This document shows, in pieces, positions 16,399 through 18,633 of a DNA stretch of 18,633 nt (positions are counted from its first letter, which is position 1; every line of letters starts with the position of its first letter). This DNA comes from Treponema sp. (GTDB taxonomy: Bacteria > Spirochaetota > Spirochaetia > Treponematales > Breznakiellaceae), in contig JAIRUO010000115.1 of the NCBI GenBank assembly GCA_031254385.1, positions 1 through 18,633 on the forward strand, in the 5' to 3' direction. The notes beneath the pieces are model-generated. The model was given only the letters and a program-made list of their open reading frames with translations. It was not told the DNA's origin and made no database searches. The position numbers and the translations under genes are program-made.

Positions 16399-17196
16399 TT
16401 AGTTGTTTGTTGGCTTTACATACCCACTCGTCACCGCATAGACAGTATATTCCTCAACGCCGTCAAGTTTTAGCACGGAGTCGCACTGGGTAACATCAAT
16501 GGCCGCTAAACAGCAGCTTCCCAAGCCCAAGGCGGCAGCGGAAAGCATTATGTTTTGCCCGACATGCCCAAGATCGATTAAAAGAACCCGGTGCGCAAGT
16601 ATCGAATAGCGCCATTCGGCCCTGTATGCTATGCACGATACAAAGAAAGTAACAGGGGCTTTTGCCGTCCATTTCTGATCCGAAAGCATAAGGCTTACAG
16701 TTTCCCCGTAATTCTGTATGGGCGAAATAAATTCTATGGCAACATCCTTAGTACCGACATTTTCGAACGGCAGGTAATGATAAATGCCTTCTTTTAGTCC
16801 TTCTACGCCGTTTTCGCGCACGGTAAAGTAAAGCTCAAACGGATGCCTTGCCCCGCCTGACGGTACGGGGCGCATACTCGCATATTCGCCACGCGTGTAT
16901 TTTACGCCCTGAGCGCTCCACAGCATAAAGGCAAGCTGACGCTGGGTGAGCGCCTTGTCTTCGTCATAAATGCGCTCGCTTTTGCGCGTGTCAAGTAGAT
17001 CGCGGTAATTTTCGATAGTCAATAAATTGTCAAAGCCGGATTCGAGTTTTATAAGCTCGCCCTTGGTCTTCTTATCCATAGGCGGCTGGGCCAAGCCTTT
17101 CTTTTGATCGGACTCCCAATCTTTAGGAAAGCTGCATTTCGTAAAGCCCCTGTTAAAAGCTATCTCTTTTTCAAATCCCTTGTTCCGTTCATCCAT
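16399..17196 (-). CDS. SagB/ThcOx-type nitroreductase family dehydrogenase
   Basis: A 265-residue FMN-dependent oxidoreductase of the SagB-type branch. The ATG at 17196 has AAAGG 10 nt upstream; an in-frame ATG at 17223 would sit inside a hairpin and has only a poorly spaced site. Family features: RKSER (71-75) near the flavin phosphate, MLWSAQGVKY (91-100), RPVPSGGARHPFELY (109-123), HVGQN (211-215) and LGLGSCC (223-229). Relatives oxidise thiazolines or oxazolines to azoles in peptide natural-product pathways, but many stand alone with unknown substrates. I see no YcaO cyclodehydratase, precursor peptide or transporter for such a product nearby, so the role here is open. Residues 1-50 are hydrophilic with no signal peptide, which suggests a cytoplasmic enzyme. 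The membrane-tethered regulator is directly upstream. Confidence 0.88.
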   Translation of the reverse strand: MDERNKGFEKEIAFNRGFTKCSFPKDWESDQKKGLAQPPMDKKTKGELIKLESGFDNLLTIENYRDLLDTRKSERIYDEDKALTQRQLAFMLWSAQGVKYTRGEYASMRPVPSGGARHPFELYFTVRENGVEGLKEGIYHYLPFENVGTKDVAIEFISPIQNYGETVSLMLSDQKWTAKAPVTFFVSCIAYRAEWRYSILAHRVLLIDLGHVGQNIMLSAAALGLGSCCLAAIDVTQCDSVLKLDGVEEYTVYAVTSGYVKPTNN

Positions 17197-17206
17197 TGTG
17201 CCACTA

Positions 17207-17211
17207 CCTTT
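17207..17211 (-). promoter_or_regulatory. Ribosome-binding site fixing the SagB-type start
   Basis: AAAGG on the minus strand, 10 nt before the ATG at 17196. It supports this ATG over the one at 17223, which lies within the left arm of the inverted repeat. Confidence 0.6.
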
Positions 17212-17217
17212 AGAGAA

Positions 17218-17252
17218 CAACATACCCTGCTGCTCTGCGGCGGGGTATGTTG
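17218..17252 (-). repeat. 13-bp inverted repeat at the SagB-type promoter and leader
   Basis: CAACATACCCTGC (17218-17230) and GCGGGGTATGTTG (17240-17252) pair over 13 positions with one G·T, around a 9-base loop; the outer 10 bp are perfect. It begins next to the -10 box and covers the predicted start site, so it could be an operator for a dimeric regulator or, if transcribed, a leader hairpin. No run of T follows on either strand, which argues against a terminator for the upstream regulator gene. Confidence 0.65.
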
Positions 17253-17281
17253 ATTGTATACGGAAATATCCTGCATTGCAA
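17253..17281 (-). promoter_or_regulatory. Candidate promoter of the SagB-type gene
   Basis: Minus strand: TTGCAA (17281-17276), 17-bp spacer, TACAAT (17258-17253; five of six consensus bases). Predicted start near 17246, inside the inverted repeat, giving about a 50-nt leader before the ATG at 17196. Overlap of start site and inverted repeat suggests repression or leader control. Confidence 0.5.
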
Positions 17282-17287
17282 TTGCCT

Positions 17288-18607
17288 CTATTTCTTAACC
17301 CTAACCAGCAACTCCGTCCTATTCTCTATCCCCAATTTGGTATACAGCTTCTGGGCGTGGAAATTGGCCCCTGAATAAGTTAATCCCAAGACAGCGGAGA
17401 TTTCCTTCAAATTACGATCTGTCAAAAGCAGTTCGCATATTTCTTCTTCACGGTTAGTCAGCTCCATATTTTCAAGATCAATTTCCGGCACAGTAGCAAC
17501 CGCGTCCGCCGCGTCCTGCGTTATCTTCGCCAGTTTTTTTAAGTATCTTTTCCGTAAAACCAAAATGACACATACAGCAACCCCAAGAACCAACAGAATA
17601 ATGGCAAACAGCATAAGCCGAAAATCCGTATCAGGGTTGCCCCATTTTTCTCCTTTGCCAAAAGAACCGTTTCCCCGCGCAGCGCCTATAAAACTAAGGT
17701 TGTCGTTTACCCCAACCGTATCATTTCTGTATTGGTATGCAGGACTAGAAGTTGCCACCAAAACCGCATGACCATAGTTCTTTGGCACACCGTTTCCTAC
17801 CAAGGCAGTATTCCGATAACCAGCAGGAGCGTTAGCCCCATAGACAATGCCGCCTGTCTTTGTAAATATACCCCTGCCGCCTATAACAATACCTCCGCCA
17901 GTATTTCTGGCAATATTGTTCAATATAGCCCCGCCTTCCATAGTAAAAATACCAAAGCCAGTAATTTGCACCCCTCCGCCGCTACCCAAACCATTTTGAA
18001 CATCATTTATATTTCCCCGGATAGTTCCGCCCTTCATAATAAATTCCGCCTTCCTGCTTTGAATGTCCCCCTCTGTGCGGATATATACGCCTCCGCCATA
18101 CTCATAGTGAGAGGAACCAGAAGGAGTGCCAATGTTTTTATTGTTTTGAAGCGCAACCATGTCGTACATTATCAGTTTCGCCCCCACCCCACTAACCGCA
18201 GCCAAGGGACAGTGAGCCTCAATAGAAGGACTATTCAGAAAGCCGCCGTCAATGACGAGTCCATATACCATACCCGGCTTACCAAGGGTTAGGCTTGCAC
18301 CCTCTCCCCTTACCCAAACAACCGGAAATTCAATAAGATTACCGCTTCTGTATATAGTTCTAATAGCGTTACCCGACACCAGCCTAATATGCTTGCCCTC
18401 ATCAATTATCAGTGCCTCGTCCAGAACAACATCAGCAAGCAAAATAATTTCATCAGGCTGTTCAATAGAAATCCCTGTTGCAGCTAACACAGCTTCATGA
18501 AGGCTGTCATAATAAACCACCGCACCGCCGTCCGTCCTGCTAGCAACTTGACCAAAAACAGTTGTTGCACACAATAAAAAAGATAAATATAAAATTTGCT
18601 TATTCAT
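17288..18607 (-). CDS. Membrane-tethered LuxR-type regulator with beta-helix-like periplasmic domain
   Basis: A 439-residue protein. MNKQILYLSF begins a signal peptide (1-20, ending VFGQ); AAGGGG 4 nt upstream selects the ATG at 18607 over the in-frame 18631. Residues 21-329 lie outside the cytoplasm and include Gly-rich repeats of the kind YGGGVYIRT, FIMKGGTIRGN, SGGGVQI, FTMEGGAILNNIA and TGGGIVIGG, which resemble right-handed beta-helix or adhesin repeats of Treponema surface proteins. Residues 330-352 form one transmembrane helix followed by RKRYLKK, placing the C-terminus inside. Residues 383-439 are a LuxR/GerE helix-turn-helix (LTNREEEI, LKEISAVLGLTYSGANFHAQ, KLGIENRTEL). There is no receiver domain, so signal and DNA binding would be in one chain, possibly released by proteolysis. 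The SagB-type gene, 91 bp downstream, is a candidate target. Confidence 0.85.
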   Translation of the reverse strand: MNKQILYLSFLLCATTVFGQVASRTDGGAVVYYDSLHEAVLAATGISIEQPDEIILLADVVLDEALIIDEGKHIRLVSGNAIRTIYRSGNLIEFPVVWVRGEGASLTLGKPGMVYGLVIDGGFLNSPSIEAHCPLAAVSGVGAKLIMYDMVALQNNKNIGTPSGSSHYEYGGGVYIRTEGDIQSRKAEFIMKGGTIRGNINDVQNGLGSGGGVQITGFGIFTMEGGAILNNIARNTGGGIVIGGRGIFTKTGGIVYGANAPAGYRNTALVGNGVPKNYGHAVLVATSSPAYQYRNDTVGVNDNLSFIGAARGNGSFGKGEKWGNPDTDFRLMLFAIILLVLGVAVCVILVLRKRYLKKLAKITQDAADAVATVPEIDLENMELTNREEEICELLLTDRNLKEISAVLGLTYSGANFHAQKLYTKLGIENRTELLVRVKK

Positions 18608-18611
18608 CGTT

Positions 18612-18617
18612 CCCCTT
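18612..18617 (-). promoter_or_regulatory. Ribosome-binding site fixing the tethered regulator's start
   Basis: AAGGGG on the minus strand, 4 nt before the ATG at 18607. The upstream in-frame ATG at 18631 would add a basic, proline-containing octapeptide ahead of the signal peptide and is close to the window edge. Confidence 0.7.
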
Positions 18618-18633
18618 GCTTTAGGCGGCATGG

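Noticed and set aside
17218..17252. Rho-independent terminator for the tethered regulator gene
   Set aside because: The hairpin is strong but no T-run follows on either strand, and it overlaps the downstream gene's promoter region.

Overview
This 18.6 kb window looks like chromosome from a spirochaete, most likely a Treponema of the termite-gut kind. That reading rests on paired periplasmic TPR/coiled-coil proteins, very large Cache/PAS hybrid histidine kinases, an Rpn/PD-(D/E)XK protein with a GIEK-repeat tail, and a LuxR-type regulator fused to a surface-style Gly-rich repeat domain. It is an inference from gene content and style; there is no rRNA or other taxonomic marker here. No tRNA, CRISPR array or intact insertion sequence was seen.

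Layout. The left edge (1-133) looks like a divergent promoter region, with a possible membrane-protein gene leaving the window on the minus strand. Three plus-strand genes follow: a secreted TPR protein with a hendecad coiled-coil tail (134-1099), a membrane-anchored protein with a coiled coil and about 13 TPRs (1136-3166), and a 1106-residue Cache-PAS-PAS-HisKA-HATPase-REC-Hpt kinase (3227-6547). The kinase ends exactly where a minus-strand gene ends, with no base between them. Everything else is on the minus strand. Reading from the right: a membrane-tethered LuxR-type regulator (18607-17288), a SagB-type nitroreductase (17196-16399), an Rpn-family nuclease (16205-15342), an 83-codon aldo/keto reductase remnant (15339-15088), a second, 1112-residue hybrid kinase (15086-11748), and a complete peptide/nickel-type ABC importer operon (11645-6548: binding protein, two permeases, two ATPases).

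How the parts may work together. The importer genes are tightly coupled (7- and 8-bp gaps, two ATGA overlaps) behind a good sigma70-type promoter. A Cache-domain kinase lies directly upstream in the same direction, which fits a sense-and-import pairing for a small extracellular solute; this is inference. The two TPR proteins are probably envelope scaffolds that may pair through their coiled coils. The most unusual gene is the right-edge regulator: signal peptide, Gly-rich beta-helix-like repeats, one transmembrane helix, then a cytoplasmic LuxR helix-turn-helix. It lies just upstream of the SagB-type gene, whose promoter carries a strong inverted repeat.

Several starts are shifted from the longest open frame using ribosome-binding sites, promoter position or family alignment.
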